From Lepisosteus oculatus (taxonomy: Eukaryota > Chordata > Actinopteri > Semionotiformes > Lepisosteidae), in NCBI RefSeq assembly GCF_040954835.1, contig NW_027168309.1:620001-684000 (forward strand): a stretch of 64,000 nt of DNA, in the 5' to 3' direction. The notes beneath the pieces were generated by a model. It had not been told where the DNA came from, made no database searches, and saw only the letters and a program-made list of their open reading frames with translations. Of this stretch, positions 6,783-19,115 are shown one piece after another. A program made the translations under genes and the position numbers. Each line of letters opens with the position of its first letter. The stretch's first letter is position 1.

Positions 6783-8651
6783 AGGGAGCGCCGCCGCCGC
6801 CGGCTTGCAATCATTTAACACGGAGGGCGAGGCGGCGGCGGTAACCTTTTTCAATGTCGCTCTCCGCTTCCCCCCAAAAAAAGCCAAATGACATGCTAGC
6901 ACTCGGACACCCTTCAGAAGACTGAAGGGTGGCTTAAAGCTGGAAGGATTAGGTCTCCCCGTTCCGACGCGACAATCGAACTTCCTTAGGCAGAGAGAAA
7001 GCAACATCGAGGAGCGTCAACAAGACTTTAGAAGCTGCGACACACGCCACTTTCAGTCGCAGACACAGCAGTTTTAAAGGCAGGAATCGCCTTTGCGAAC
7101 GCCATGAGAAACAGAACGCAAGCTCAGGTCCTGCGGTTTAACAAACAGCCTCGGCTTTCAAGCGACATTTCTTTTCTGGAGCGAATTCACTTTCAACTTC
7201 AAGAAATTCACACAACTTGCGAAATACGAAATACAAATCTGGCTCATCGCTGCACAAGAAATACCGCCGGCTGGCAAGAAAATGACAACGGTGTTTTTCC
7301 TTAACGAAAAACTTCCCATGGAGAAAAACAACGGCTGTGCGTCTCTGTCGGCTTGATTCAGTTTAATGCAAGTATTCATTCTCCTCCTGGAAAATACAGC
7401 TTGCGAAAGATGAAATACAATTCTTGGCTTTTCTGGGTGAGTGCAGAAGAAATCCTGCCGGCTGGCAGAAGAATTCCAGCCTTTTTTACTCTTTAACCAC
7501 AAACTTGCGAATGATACAAAGCAAGCGGGGTGCGTTTCTGTGCAGCTGTTAACTGAACAGCTGCTGCTTCAAGCCCACCCAGGGCTCATTCCGATTTCAA
7601 CATCATGCCCCCTGAAGGTAGACTGGATTTCTTTGCGAAGCATTCACCTTTTGGACGTTTCAGGAAAGGTGCGTGTCGATGCCAGACTTGAAAAGCTTTC
7701 CATACAAAGAAACAACATAGTGCTTTTGATTGATGGGAAACGGCAAGAGCGGTTTGACCAGCTCCGGCCTCTCAACCGCTTTACAATGTGATCGGCACCT
7801 CGGTAGCCAGTTTAGAAGGCTGAAAAGGATGCTGGAAGCACAGCGACGTTCTAAAACCAGCGCTTGAAAAGCATCTGCATACATAAAATGTCCATTTCCC
7901 CAAAGCTGAATCTGCATCTTCAGAAGATTGTCAGCTATACGTTTTCGTTCTTTGTTTCCTTTTTTTACGACAAGCTTTCGAGAAATGAACTGTCTATTGT
8001 GATGAAGGCTGCGTTAGAAATTGTGCATCTAGCTTAGTTCAATGAAATCGGGAGGTGCACCTGTCTCAAGCGGATGGCTCTTTGCAGGCACACTACGGAA
8101 ACCTGCGGGCGCAAGTTGGGAGAAGTGACTCTTGCAGAGTGTTGAGCTTCGAGAAGAGGGCTCCGCTCAGGAAGATATTTCCACATGTTGAAGAGTCGCT
8201 TTTCGCCCTTTCTTTCCCACATTTTTCCAGTGCGGTTATTGATCGCGTTCAAAATGTTTTCCCAACGTACGTGTTACCTGCAAAATCACAGTGAAACTGT
8301 TATGCCGAAAAGATTCCTAATAGTTATTGTATTAGAATAGCTCTCCAATTTCTTAGCCTTCGTACACGCAATGTTTAAGGAAACGCTAGAGTAAATGAAA
8401 CTGTAAATAGACAGGAGCTCTTCTTAGTTTTCATACAAGTTATGATGGCTGTAGCTCCTATCTGCGTCCGGGTGACCGGAGCCAAGGGATTATCTGCGGA
8501 ACCTTTGATTTATCTCTCGGGCAAGGAGCTAGATACGCCCTTTTCATCTCGGTTTGATCACACCTGTGCATTAAAACGCAGTGCTCGGTACCATCGAGGT
8601 GTAAGAGGTTCAAGGATGAGCGGGAAACTTTGTTAATAAGGAGACGGGCAC

Positions 8652-8724
8652 CGCCCAACGTGGGGCTCGAACCCACGACCCTGAGATTAAGAGTCTCATG
8701 CTCTACCGACTGAGCTAGCCGGGC
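8652..8724 (-). tRNA. tRNA-Lys-CTT: tRNA-Lys (CTT), copy 3
   Basis: Gene identical to copy 1. The 5' flank carries T at unit 517, 15 bp upstream. Confidence 0.98.
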
Positions 8725-9545
8725 GCCGGTGGAGCTGGTGGTTAACTTGTCCCTGTTGACGGCAATTTGACAAGGTATACTTCCTGGCTTTTCATCATGT
8801 GCTGACCGGATTCGAGAGTAGCACACCCTGTTCTTTGTTGATTACTGTACCTCCAGCAGCGCAAATGTCAGTAATCATTGAAATGTACGACCTACAATCT
8901 CCTCAGCATGCCCGCGTGGACTCCTCAGTGATCATCCTTCTACGTTCTGCTGTAGTTTTCATGCAAGTGAAAACCGTGCTCCAAATAACAGCGGCACAGT
9001 TGTATCCTGCGGTAAGCATTCTTCTAATTCCATCGTTTTGCTCCAGGTAAAAGGTAGCGCATCATACGGTTGATATTCCAAGGTTTCAGAGTCCGTATTG
9101 GATGGCTTGGATGCAGACATCGCTCAGAGCTCCCAGTATGATTTTCCCGAGTTCAGTTTTGCAGTGTTTTAGTGCTTTACTACTTCCAGTGGGCCTTTGA
9201 ATGCTCTGCTAAGTAGAGACGTGACATAATTACTAATGCGACCGAGTGTGCTGGCTGTTCCTGGTTCGTAATGATTAACGCGAGAAATCAATATAAACAT
9301 AACTGCTTCGATTTCGAGGTTCAGTTGAAGCTTTCAAAGAAACTATCAAAGACCTCAGAACAACCGAAGACACATTTGGTCATCTCCGTATTGGTGAAGA
9401 TTAAAGAGTCCCGCAAGTGTCAAGCTTGCACAAACACACACGAGAGAGAAACTCAGGACAGAATTTAAAGAAAGGGAGATGCAGACTATTTGAAGGCACT
9501 TTGCTAACCCAATGGCACGCTTATGAATCGTGCATAGGACACATG

Positions 9546-9617
9546 TAGCAGAGGATGGTTTCGATCCATCGACCTCTGGGTTATGGGCCCAGCACGCTTC
9601 CGCTGCGCCACTCTGCT
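9546..9617 (-). tRNA. tRNA-iMet-CAT: Initiator tRNA-Met, copy 3
   Basis: Identical to copy 1. Confidence 0.98.
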
Positions 9618-9896
9618 GACGGCCTCTCTGCGTGTGGCGCACAACTGCTCTTTTTATTTCCTACATAAGTGATGAAAGAGTTGAAAGTTTCAACGACAAA
9701 CGCAGACGTCACTTTGAGCGCTTGGTGTTGTAGCACAAATCATCACATGCTGCTCTACACTGGATTATAAAAGCCGACACATTTTCCAAACATTTTAATG
9801 CTGGAGTCACACTGTAGTATTAATAACAGTGCGATACTCGAGGAGCGTAGTGGGATCGCGGTGGCTCATCAGACCGCCCCGGGACAGGGGGCCCGC

Positions 9897-9979
9897 GTCA
9901 GGATGGCCGAGCGGTCTAAGGCGCTGCGTTCAGGTCGCAGTCTCCCCTGGAGGCGTGGGTTCGAATCCCACTCCTGACA
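9897..9979 (+). tRNA. tRNA-Leu-CAG: tRNA-Leu (CAG), copy 3
   Basis: Identical to copy 1. Confidence 0.98.
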
Positions 9980-10811
9980 AAAAGCTTGCTCAGTGCCGTC
10001 TCCAGTCGGGTGCAAATGGGTGAAGCAGCCTGCCGCGGGGAACGTGCGCCGATAGGCGTAGGTGTATCCCCTGCCTCTTCCGATTTAGCTCGTGCTCCAT
10101 AGGATGGAAGCGGATGCTCTGGCTTTTTGACTCGAATATAACCTGATCACAACAGAAGGCCGTGCAGCCCAGTGCTGGTTTAAGAATGCCTCGTGTCTTC
10201 AGGCCCCTATTCCTTCAGGTTACCCCTTTGGAATAGTCGTCCGAAAAAGACGGGAAAGGAAAAGCATGTAAGCTCCCACACACTGCGTTAGCATTAGCGG
10301 TTGGAATCTGATGGGAGAAAAGCAACCTGGCTCGCCGTCAAGCAATCCATCCCTGGTCTCCCACGTGACAGGCGGGGATACGCACCACTATACTAACGAG
10401 GAGCGCTTGCTTGGCGCTTGAAGACACTTCCTCTTGCGGCTACTACTGTTTCCGGTTTCGTCTTTTCTTTTCATTCCTCCCAGAGGAGCGCATGAAAACG
10501 TTTCCATCTGCGCCATCCTCACCCCTCCAATGCTATGGTCCCTGCTCCTCCTGGTGCACTGCAAACACTCATTCAGCCGGTTCTTTCAGTTTGAATACTT
10601 AGGTCTTCAAAGGCTGGAAGTAGGGCGCAAGACATGCCAATGCCAAAAGCGTGGCAGTGTGCTTCCAGCTGTGAAATGTCACTGGTGGATGTTGAAGACA
10701 TTACTTCCAAGGCAGCAGGTCCAAGCGATTTAGCGTTTGTACAAGAAGCAGGAAGAGAGAAACGGCACTCCGCCTTTTTCTGGGCAGGCCGAAGCGACAG
10801 GAGAAGGGCGC

Positions 10812-10893
10812 CGTAGTCGGCAGGATTCGAGCCGACGCGGGGAGACCCCAATGGCTTTCTAGCCCATCGCCTTAACCGCTCGGCCACGACTAC
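10812..10893 (-). tRNA. tRNA-Ser-AGA: tRNA-Ser (AGA)-like, copy 3
   Basis: Identical to copy 1. Confidence 0.8.
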
Positions 10894-12762
10894 AGGGAGC
10901 GCCGCCGCCGCCGGCTTGCAATCATTTAACACGGAGGGCGAGGCGGCGGCGGTAACCTTTTTCAATGTCGCTCTCCGCTTCCCCCCAAAAAAAGCCAAAT
11001 GACATGCTAGCACTCGGACACCCTTCAGAAGACTGAAGGGTGGCTTAAAGCTGGAAGGATTAGGTCTCCCCGTTCCGACGCGACAATCGAACTTCCTTAG
11101 GCAGAGAGAAAGCAACATCGAGGAGCGTCAACAAGACTTTAGAAGCTGCGACACACGCCACTTTCAGTCGCAGACACAGCAGTTTTAAAGGCAGGAATCG
11201 CCTTTGCGAACGCCATGAGAAACAGAACGCAAGCTCAGGTCCTGCGGTTTAACAAACAGCCTCGGCTTTCAAGCGACATTTCTTTTCTGGAGCGAATTCA
11301 CTTTCAACTTCAAGAAATTCACACAACTTGCGAAATACGAAATACAAATCTGGCTCATCGCTGCACAAGAAATACCGCCGGCTGGCAAGAAAATGACAAC
11401 GGTGTTTTTCCTTAACGAAAAACTTCCCATGGAGAAAAACAACGGCTGTGCGTCTCTGTCGGCTTGATTCAGTTTAATGCAAGTATTCATTCTCCTCCTG
11501 GAAAATACAGCTTGCGAAAGATGAAATACAATTCTTGGCTTTTCTGGGTGAGTGCAGAAGAAATCCTGCCGGCTGGCAGAAGAATTCCAGCCTTTTTTAC
11601 TCTTTAACCACAAACTTGCGAATGATACAAAGCAAGCGGGGTGCGTTTCTGTGCAGCTGTTAACTGAACAGCTGCTGCTTCAAGCCCACCCAGGGCTCAT
11701 TCCGATTTCAACATCATGCCCCCTGAAGGTAGACTGGATTTCTTTGCGAAGCATTCACCTTTTGGACGTTTCAGGAAAGGTGCGTGTCGATGCCAGACTT
11801 GAAAAGCTTTCCATACAAAGAAACAACATAGTGCTTTTGATTGATGGGAAACGGCAAGAGCGGTTTGAGCAGCTCCGGCCTCTCAACCGCTTTACAATGT
11901 GATCGGCACCTCGGTAGCCAGTTTAGAAGGCTGAAAAGGATGCTGGAAGCACAGCGACGTTCTAAAACCAGCGCTTGAAAAGCATCTGCATACATAAAAT
12001 GTCCATTTCCCCAAAGCTGAATCTGCATCTTCAGAAGATTGTCAGCTATACGTTTTCGTTCTTTGTTTCCTTTTTTTACGACAAGCTTTCGAGAAATGAA
12101 CTGTCTATTGTGATGAAGGCTGCGTTAGAAATTGTGCATCTAGCTTAGTTCAATGAAATCGGGAGGTGCACCTGTCTCAAGCGGATGGCTCTTTGCAGGC
12201 ACACTACGGAAACCTGCGGGCGCAAGTTGGGAGAAGTGACTCTTGCAGAGTGTTGAGCTTCGAGAAGAGGGCTCCGCTCAGGAAGATATTTCCACATGTT
12301 GAAGAGTCGCTTTTCGCCCTTTCTTTCCCACATTTTTCCAGTGCGGTTATTGATCGCGTTCAAAATGTTTTCCCAACGTACGTGTTACCTGCAAAATCAC
12401 AGTGAAACTGTTATGCCGAAAAGATTCCTAATAGTTATTGTATTAGAATAGCTCTCCAATTTCTTAGCCTTCGTACACGCAATGTTTAAGGAAACGCTAG
12501 AGTAAATGAAACTGTAAATAGACAGGAGCTCTTCTTAGTTTTCATACAAGTTATGATGGCTGCAGCTCCTATCTGCGTCCGGGTGACCGGAGCCAAGGGA
12601 TTATCTGCGGAACCTTTGATTTATCTCTCGGGCAAGGAGCTAGATACGCCCTTTTCATCTCGGTTTGATCACACCTGTGCATTAAAACGCAGTGCTCGGT
12701 ACCATCGAGGTGTAAGAGGTTCAAGGATGAGCGGGAAACTTTGTTAATAAGGAGACGGGCAC

Positions 12763-12835
12763 CGCCCAACGTGGGGCTCGAACCCACGACCCTGAGATTA
12801 AGAGTCTCATGCTCTACCGACTGAGCTAGCCGGGC
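12763..12835 (-). tRNA. tRNA-Lys-CTT: tRNA-Lys (CTT), copy 4
   Basis: Identical to copy 1. Confidence 0.98.
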
Positions 12836-13656
12836 GCCGGTGGAGCTGGGGGTTAACTTGTCCCTGTTGACGGCAATTTGACAAGGTATACTTCCTGGCT
12901 TTTCATCATGTGCTGACCGGATTCGAGAGTAGCACACCCTGTTCTTTGTTGATTACTGTACCTCCAGCAGCGCAAATGTCAGTAATCATTGAAATGTACG
13001 ACCTACAATCTCCTCAGCATGCCCGCGTGGACTCCTCAGTGATCATCCTTCTACGTTCTGCTGTAGTTTTCATGCAAGTGAAAACCGTGCTCCAAATAAC
13101 AGCGGCACAGTTGTATCCTGCGGTAAGCATTCTTCTAATTCCATCGTTTTGCTCCAGGTAAAAGGTAGCGCATCATACGGTTGATATTCCAAGGTTTCAG
13201 AGTCCGTATTGGATGGCTTGGATGCAGACATCGCTCAGAGCTCCCAGTATGATTTTCCCGAGTTCAGTTTTGCAGTGTTTTAGTGCTTTACTACTTCCAG
13301 TGGGCCTTTGAATGCTCTGCTAAGTAGAGACGTGACATAATTACTAATGCGACCGAGTGTGCTGGCTGTTCCTGGTTCGTAATGATTAACGCGAGAAATC
13401 AATATAAACATAACTGCTTCGATTTCGAGGTTCAGTTGAAGCTTTCAAAGAAACTATCAAAGACCTCAGAACAACCGAAGACACATTTGGTCATCTCCGT
13501 ATTGGTGAAGATTAAAGAGTCCCGCAAGTGTCAAGCTTGCACAAACACACACGAGAGAGAAACTCAGGACAGAATTTAAAGAAAGGGAGATGCAGACTAT
13601 TTGAAGGCACTTTGCTAACCCAATGGCATGCTTATGAATCGTGCATAGGACACATG

Positions 13657-13728
13657 TAGCAGAGGATGGTTTCGATCCATCGACCTCTGGGTTATGGGCC
13701 CAGCACGCTTCCGCTGCGCCACTCTGCT
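13657..13728 (-). tRNA. tRNA-iMet-CAT: Initiator tRNA-Met, copy 4
   Basis: Gene identical to copy 1. Its 3' flank has the C-to-T change at unit 1296. Confidence 0.98.
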
Positions 13729-14007
13729 GACGGCCTCTCTGCGTGTGGCGCACAACTGCTCTTTTTATTTCCTACATAAGTGATGAAAGAGTTGAAAGTT
13801 TCAACGACAAACGCAGACGTCACTTTGAGCGCTTGGTGTTGTAGCACAAATCATCACATGCTGCTCTACACTGGATTATAAAAGCCGACACATTTTCCAA
13901 ACATTTTAATGCTGGAGTCACACTGTAGTATTAATAACAGTGCGATACTCGAGGAGCGTAGTGGGATCGCGGTGGCTCATCAGACCGCCCCGGGACAGGG
14001 GGCCCGC

Positions 14008-14090
14008 GTCAGGATGGCCGAGCGGTCTAAGGCGCTGCGTTCAGGTCGCAGTCTCCCCTGGAGGCGTGGGTTCGAATCCCACTCCTGACA
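14008..14090 (+). tRNA. tRNA-Leu-CAG: tRNA-Leu (CAG), copy 4
   Basis: Identical to copy 1. Confidence 0.98.
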
Positions 14091-14922
14091 AAAAGCTTGC
14101 TCAGTGCCGTCTCCAGTCGGGTGCAAATGGGTGAAGCAGCCTGCCGCGGGGAACGTGCGCCGATAGGCGTAGGTGTATCCCCTGCCTCTTCCGATTTAGC
14201 TCGTGCTCCATAGGATGGAAGCGGATGCTCTGGCTTTTTGACTCGAATATAACCTGATCACAACAGAAGGCCGTGCAGCCCAGTGCTGGTTTAAGAATGC
14301 CTCGTGTCTTCAGGCCCCTATTCCTTCAGGTTACCCCTTTGGAATAGTCGTCCGAAAAAGACGGGAAAGGAAAAGCATGTAAGCTCCCACACACTGCGTT
14401 AGCATAAGCGGTTGGAATCTGATGGGAGAAAAGCAACCTGGCTCGCCGTCAAGCAATCCATCCCTGGTCTCCCACGTGACAGGCGGGGATACGCACCACT
14501 ATACTAACGAGGAGCGCTTGCTTGGCGCTTGAAGACACTTCCTCTTGCGGCTACTACTGTTTCCGGTTTCGTCTTTTCTTTTCATTCCTCCCAGAGGAGC
14601 GCATGAAAACGTTTCCATCTGCGCCATCCTCACCCCTCCAATGCTATGGTCCCTGCTCCTCCTGGTGCACTGCAAACACTCATTCAGCCGGTTCTTTCAG
14701 TTTGAATACTTAGGTCTTCAAAGGCTGGAAGTAGGGCGCAAGACATGCCAATGCCAAAAGCGTGGCAGTGTGCTTCCAGCTGTGAAATGTCACTGGTGGA
14801 TGTTGAAGACATTACTTCCAAGGCAGCAGGTCCAAGCGATTTAGCGTTTGTACAAGAAGCAGGAAGAGAGAAACGGCACTCCGCCTTTTTCTGGGCAGGC
14901 CGAAGCGACAGGAGAAGGGCGC

Positions 14923-15004
14923 CGTAGTCGGCAGGATTCGAGCCGACGCGGGGAGACCCCAATGGCTTTCTAGCCCATCGCCTTAACCGCTCGGCCACGA
15001 CTAC
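14923..15004 (-). tRNA. tRNA-Ser-AGA: tRNA-Ser (AGA)-like, copy 4
   Basis: Identical to copy 1. Confidence 0.8.
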
Positions 15005-16873
15005 AGGGAGCGCCGCCGCCGCCGGCTTGCAATCATTTAACACGGAGGGCGAGGCGGCGGCGGTAACCTTTTTCAATGTCGCTCTCCGCTTCCCCCCAAA
15101 AAAAGCCAAATGACATGCTAGCACTCGGACACCCTTCAGAAGACTGAAGGGTGGCTTAAAGCTGGAAGGATTAGGTCTCCCCGTTCCGACGCGACAATCG
15201 AACTTCCTTAGGCAGAGAGAAAGCAACATCGAGGAGCGTCAACAAGACTTTAGAAGCTGCGACACACGCCACTTTCAGTCGCAGACACAGCAGTTTTAAA
15301 GGCAGGAATCGCCTTTGCGAACGCCATGAGAAACAGAACGCAAGCTCAGGTCCTGCGGTTTAACAAACAGCCTCGGCTTTCAAGCGACATTTCTTTTCTG
15401 GAGCGAATTCACTTTCAACTTCAAGAAATTCACACAACTTGCGAAATACGAAATACAAATCTGGCTCATCGCTGCACAAGAAATACCGCCGGCTGGCAAG
15501 AAAATGACAACGGTGTTTTTCCTTAACGAAAAACTTCCCATGGAGAAAAACAACGGCTGTGCGTCTCTGTCGGCTTGATTCAGTTTAATGCAAGTATTCA
15601 TTCTCCTCCTGGAAAATACAGCTTGCGAAAGATGAAATACAATTCTTGGCTTTTCTGGGTGAGTGCAGAAGAAATCCTGCCGGCTGGCAGAAGAATTCCA
15701 GCCTTTTTTACTCTTTAACCACAAACTTGCGAATGATACAAAGCAAGCGGGGTGCGTTTCTGTGCAGCTGTTAACTGAACAGCTGCTGCTTCAAGCCCAC
15801 CCAGGGCTCATTCCGATTTCAACATCATGCCCCCTGAAGGTAGACTGGATTTCTTTGCGAAGCATTCACCTTTTGGACGTTTCAGGAAAGGTGCGTGTCG
15901 ATGCCAGACTTGAAAAGCTTTCCATACAAAGAAACAACATAGTGCTTTTGATTGATGGGAAACGGCAAGAGCGGTTTGAGCAGCTCCGGCCTCTCAACCG
16001 CTTTACAATGTGATCGGCACCTCGGTAGCCAGTTTAGAAGGCTGAAAAGGATGCTGGAAGCACAGCGACGTTCTAAAACCAGCGCTTGAAAAGCATCTGC
16101 ATACATAAAATGTCCATTTCCCCAAAGCTGAATCTGCATCTTCAGAAGATTGTCAGCTATACGTTTTCGTTCTTTGTTTCCTTTTTTTACGACAAGCTTT
16201 CGAGAAATGAACTGTCTATTGTGATGAAGGCTGCGTTAGAAATTGTGCATCTAGCTTAGTTCAATGAAATCGGGAGGTGCACCTGTCTCAAGCGGATGGC
16301 TCTTTGCAGGCACACTACGGAAACCTGCGGGCGCAAGTTGGGAGAAGTGACTCTTGCAGAGTGTTGAGCTTCGAGAAGAGGGCTCCGCTCAGGAAGATAT
16401 TTCCACATGTTGAAGAGTCGCTTTTCGCCCTTTCTTTCCCACATTTTTCCAGTGCGGTTATTGATCGCGTTCAAAATGTTTTCCCAACGTACGTGTTACC
16501 TGCAAAATCACAGTGAAACTGTTATGCCGAAAAGATTCCTAATAGTTATTGTATTAGAATAGCTCTCCAATTTCTTAGCCTTCGTACACGCAATGTTTAA
16601 GGAAACGCTAGAGTAAATGAAACTGTAAATAGACAGGAGCTCTTCTTAGTTTTCATACAAGTTATGATGGCTGCAGCTCCTATCTGCGTCCGGGTGACCG
16701 GAGCCAAGGGATTATCTGCGGAACCTTTGATTTATCTCTCGGGCAAGGAGCTAGATACGCCCTTTTCATCTCGGTTTGATCACACCTGTGCATTAAAACG
16801 CAGTGCTCGGTACCATCGAGGTGTAAGAGGTTCAAGGATGAGCGGGAAACTTTGTTAATAAGGAGACGGGCAC

Positions 16874-16946
16874 CGCCCAACGTGGGGCTCGAACCCACGA
16901 CCCTGAGATTAAGAGTCTCATGCTCTACCGACTGAGCTAGCCGGGC
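16874..16946 (-). tRNA. tRNA-Lys-CTT: tRNA-Lys (CTT), copy 5
   Basis: Identical to copy 1. Confidence 0.98.
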
Positions 16947-17767
16947 GCCGGTGGAGCTGGGGGTTAACTTGTCCCTGTTGACGGCAATTTGACAAGGTAT
17001 ACTTCCTGGCTTTTCATCATGTGCTGACCGGATTCGAGAGTAGCACACCCTGTTCTTTGTTGATTACTGTACCTCCAGCAGCGCAAATGTCAGTAATCAT
17101 TGAAATGTACGACCTACAATCTCCTCAGCATGCCCGCGTGGACTCCTCAGTGATCATCCTTCTACGTTCTGCTGTAGTTTTCATGCAAGTGAAAACCGTG
17201 CTCCAAATAACAGCGGCACAGTTGTATCCTGCGGTAAGCATTCTTCTAATTCCATCGTTTTGCTCCAGGTAAAAGGTAGCGCATCATACGGTTGATATTC
17301 CAAGGTTTCAGAGTCCGTATTGGATGGCTTGGATGCAGACATCGCTCAGAGCTCCCAGTATGATTTTCCCGAGTTCAGTTTTGCAGTGTTTTAGTGCTTT
17401 ACTACTTCCAGTGGGCCTTTGAATGCTCTGCTAAGTAGAGACGTGACATAATTACTAATGCGACCGAGTGTGCTGGCTGTTCCTGGTTCGTAATGATTAA
17501 CGCGAGAAATCAATATAAACATAACTGCTTCGATTTCGAGGTTCAGTTGAAGCTTTCAAAGAAACTATCAAAGACCTCAGAACAACCGAAGACACATTTG
17601 GTCATCTCCGTATTGGTGAAGATTAAAGAGTCCCGCAAGTGTCAAGCTTGCACAAACACACACGAGAGAGAAACTCAGGACAGAATTTAAAGAAAGGGAG
17701 ATGCAGACTATTTGAAGGCACTTTGCTAACCCAATGGCATGCTTATGAATCGTGCATAGGACACATG

Positions 17768-17839
17768 TAGCAGAGGATGGTTTCGATCCATCGACCTCTG
17801 GGTTATGGGCCCAGCACGCTTCCGCTGCGCCACTCTGCT
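17768..17839 (-). tRNA. tRNA-iMet-CAT: Initiator tRNA-Met, copy 5
   Basis: Identical to copy 1. Confidence 0.98.
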
Positions 17840-18118
17840 GACGGCCTCTCTGCGTGTGGCGCACAACTGCTCTTTTTATTTCCTACATAAGTGATGAAAG
17901 AGTTGAAAGTTTCAACGACAAACGCAGACGTCACTTTGAGCGCTTGGTGTTGTAGCACAAATCATCACATGCTGCTCTACACTGGATTATAAAAGCCGAC
18001 ACATTTTCCAAACATTTTAATGCTGGAGTCACACTGTAGTATTAATAACAGTGCGATACTCGAGGAGCGTAGTGGGATCGCGGTGGCTCATCAGACCGCC
18101 CCGGGACGGGGGGCCCGC

Positions 18119-18201
18119 GTCAGGATGGCCGAGCGGTCTAAGGCGCTGCGTTCAGGTCGCAGTCTCCCCTGGAGGCGTGGGTTCGAATCCCACTCCTGAC
18201 A
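18119..18201 (+). tRNA. tRNA-Leu-CAG: tRNA-Leu (CAG), copy 5
   Basis: Gene identical to copy 1. The 5' flank has G at unit 1664 (11 bp upstream), lengthening the G run. Confidence 0.98.
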
Positions 18202-19033
18202 AAAAGCTTGCTCAGTGCCGTCTCCAGTCGGGTGCAAATGGGTGAAGCAGCCTGCCGCAGGGAACGTGCGCCGATAGGCGTAGGTGTATCCCCTGCCTCT
18301 TCCGATTTAGCTCGTGCTCCATAGGATGGAAGCGGATGCTCTGGCTTTTTGACTCGAATATAACCTGATCACAACAGAAGGCCGTGCAGCCCAGTGCTGG
18401 TTTAAGAATGCCTCGTGTCTTCAGGCCCCTATTCCTTCAGGTTACCCCTTTGGAATAGTCGTCCGAAAAAGACGGGAAAGGAAAAGCATGTAAGCTCCCA
18501 CACACTGCGTTAGCATTAGCGGTTGGAATCTGATGGGAGAAAAGCAACCTGGCTCGCCGTCAAGCAATCCATCCCTGGTCTCCCACGTGACAGGCGGGGA
18601 TACGCACCACTATACTAACGAGGAGCGCTTGCTTGGCGCTTGAAGACACTTCCTCTTGCGGCTACTACTGTTTCCGGTTTCGTCTTTTCTTTTCATTCCT
18701 CCCAGAGGAGCGCATGAAAACGTTTCCATCTGCGCCATCCTCACCCCTCCAATGCTATGGTCCCTGCTCCTCCTGGTGCACTGCAAACACTCATTCAGCC
18801 GGTTCTTTCAGTTTGAATACTTAGGTCTTCAAAGGCTGGAAGTAGGGCGCAAGACATGCCAATGCCAAAAGCGTGGCAGTGTGCTTCCAGCTGTGAAATG
18901 TCACTGGTGGATGTTGAAGACATTACTTCCAAGGCAGCAGGTCCAAGCGATTTAGCGTTTGTACAAGAAGCAGGAAGAGAGAAACGGCACTCCGCCTTTT
19001 TCTGGGCAGGCCGAAGCGACAGGAGAAGGGCGC

Positions 19034-19115
19034 CGTAGTCGGCAGGATTCGAGCCGACGCGGGGAGACCCCAATGGCTTTCTAGCCCATCGCCTTAACCG
19101 CTCGGCCACGACTAC
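19034..19115 (-). tRNA. tRNA-Ser-AGA: tRNA-Ser (AGA)-like, copy 5
   Basis: Identical to copy 1. Confidence 0.8.

Larger units (their letters stand above)
4112..8222 (+). repeat. Unit copy 2
   Basis: Diagnostic alleles G, CG, C, A, G, C: same type as copy 1. I saw no private change. Confidence 0.97.
8223..12333 (+). repeat. Unit copy 3
   Basis: Alleles T, CG, C, A, G, G: a mosaic with the right-hand allele at 517 on an otherwise left-hand background, and the first copy with G at 3647. Private change C to T at 8452 (unit 230). Confidence 0.97.
12334..16444 (+). repeat. Unit copy 4
   Basis: Alleles G, CG, T, A, G, G: the first copy with T at 1296. Private T to A at 14406 (unit 2073). Confidence 0.97.
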
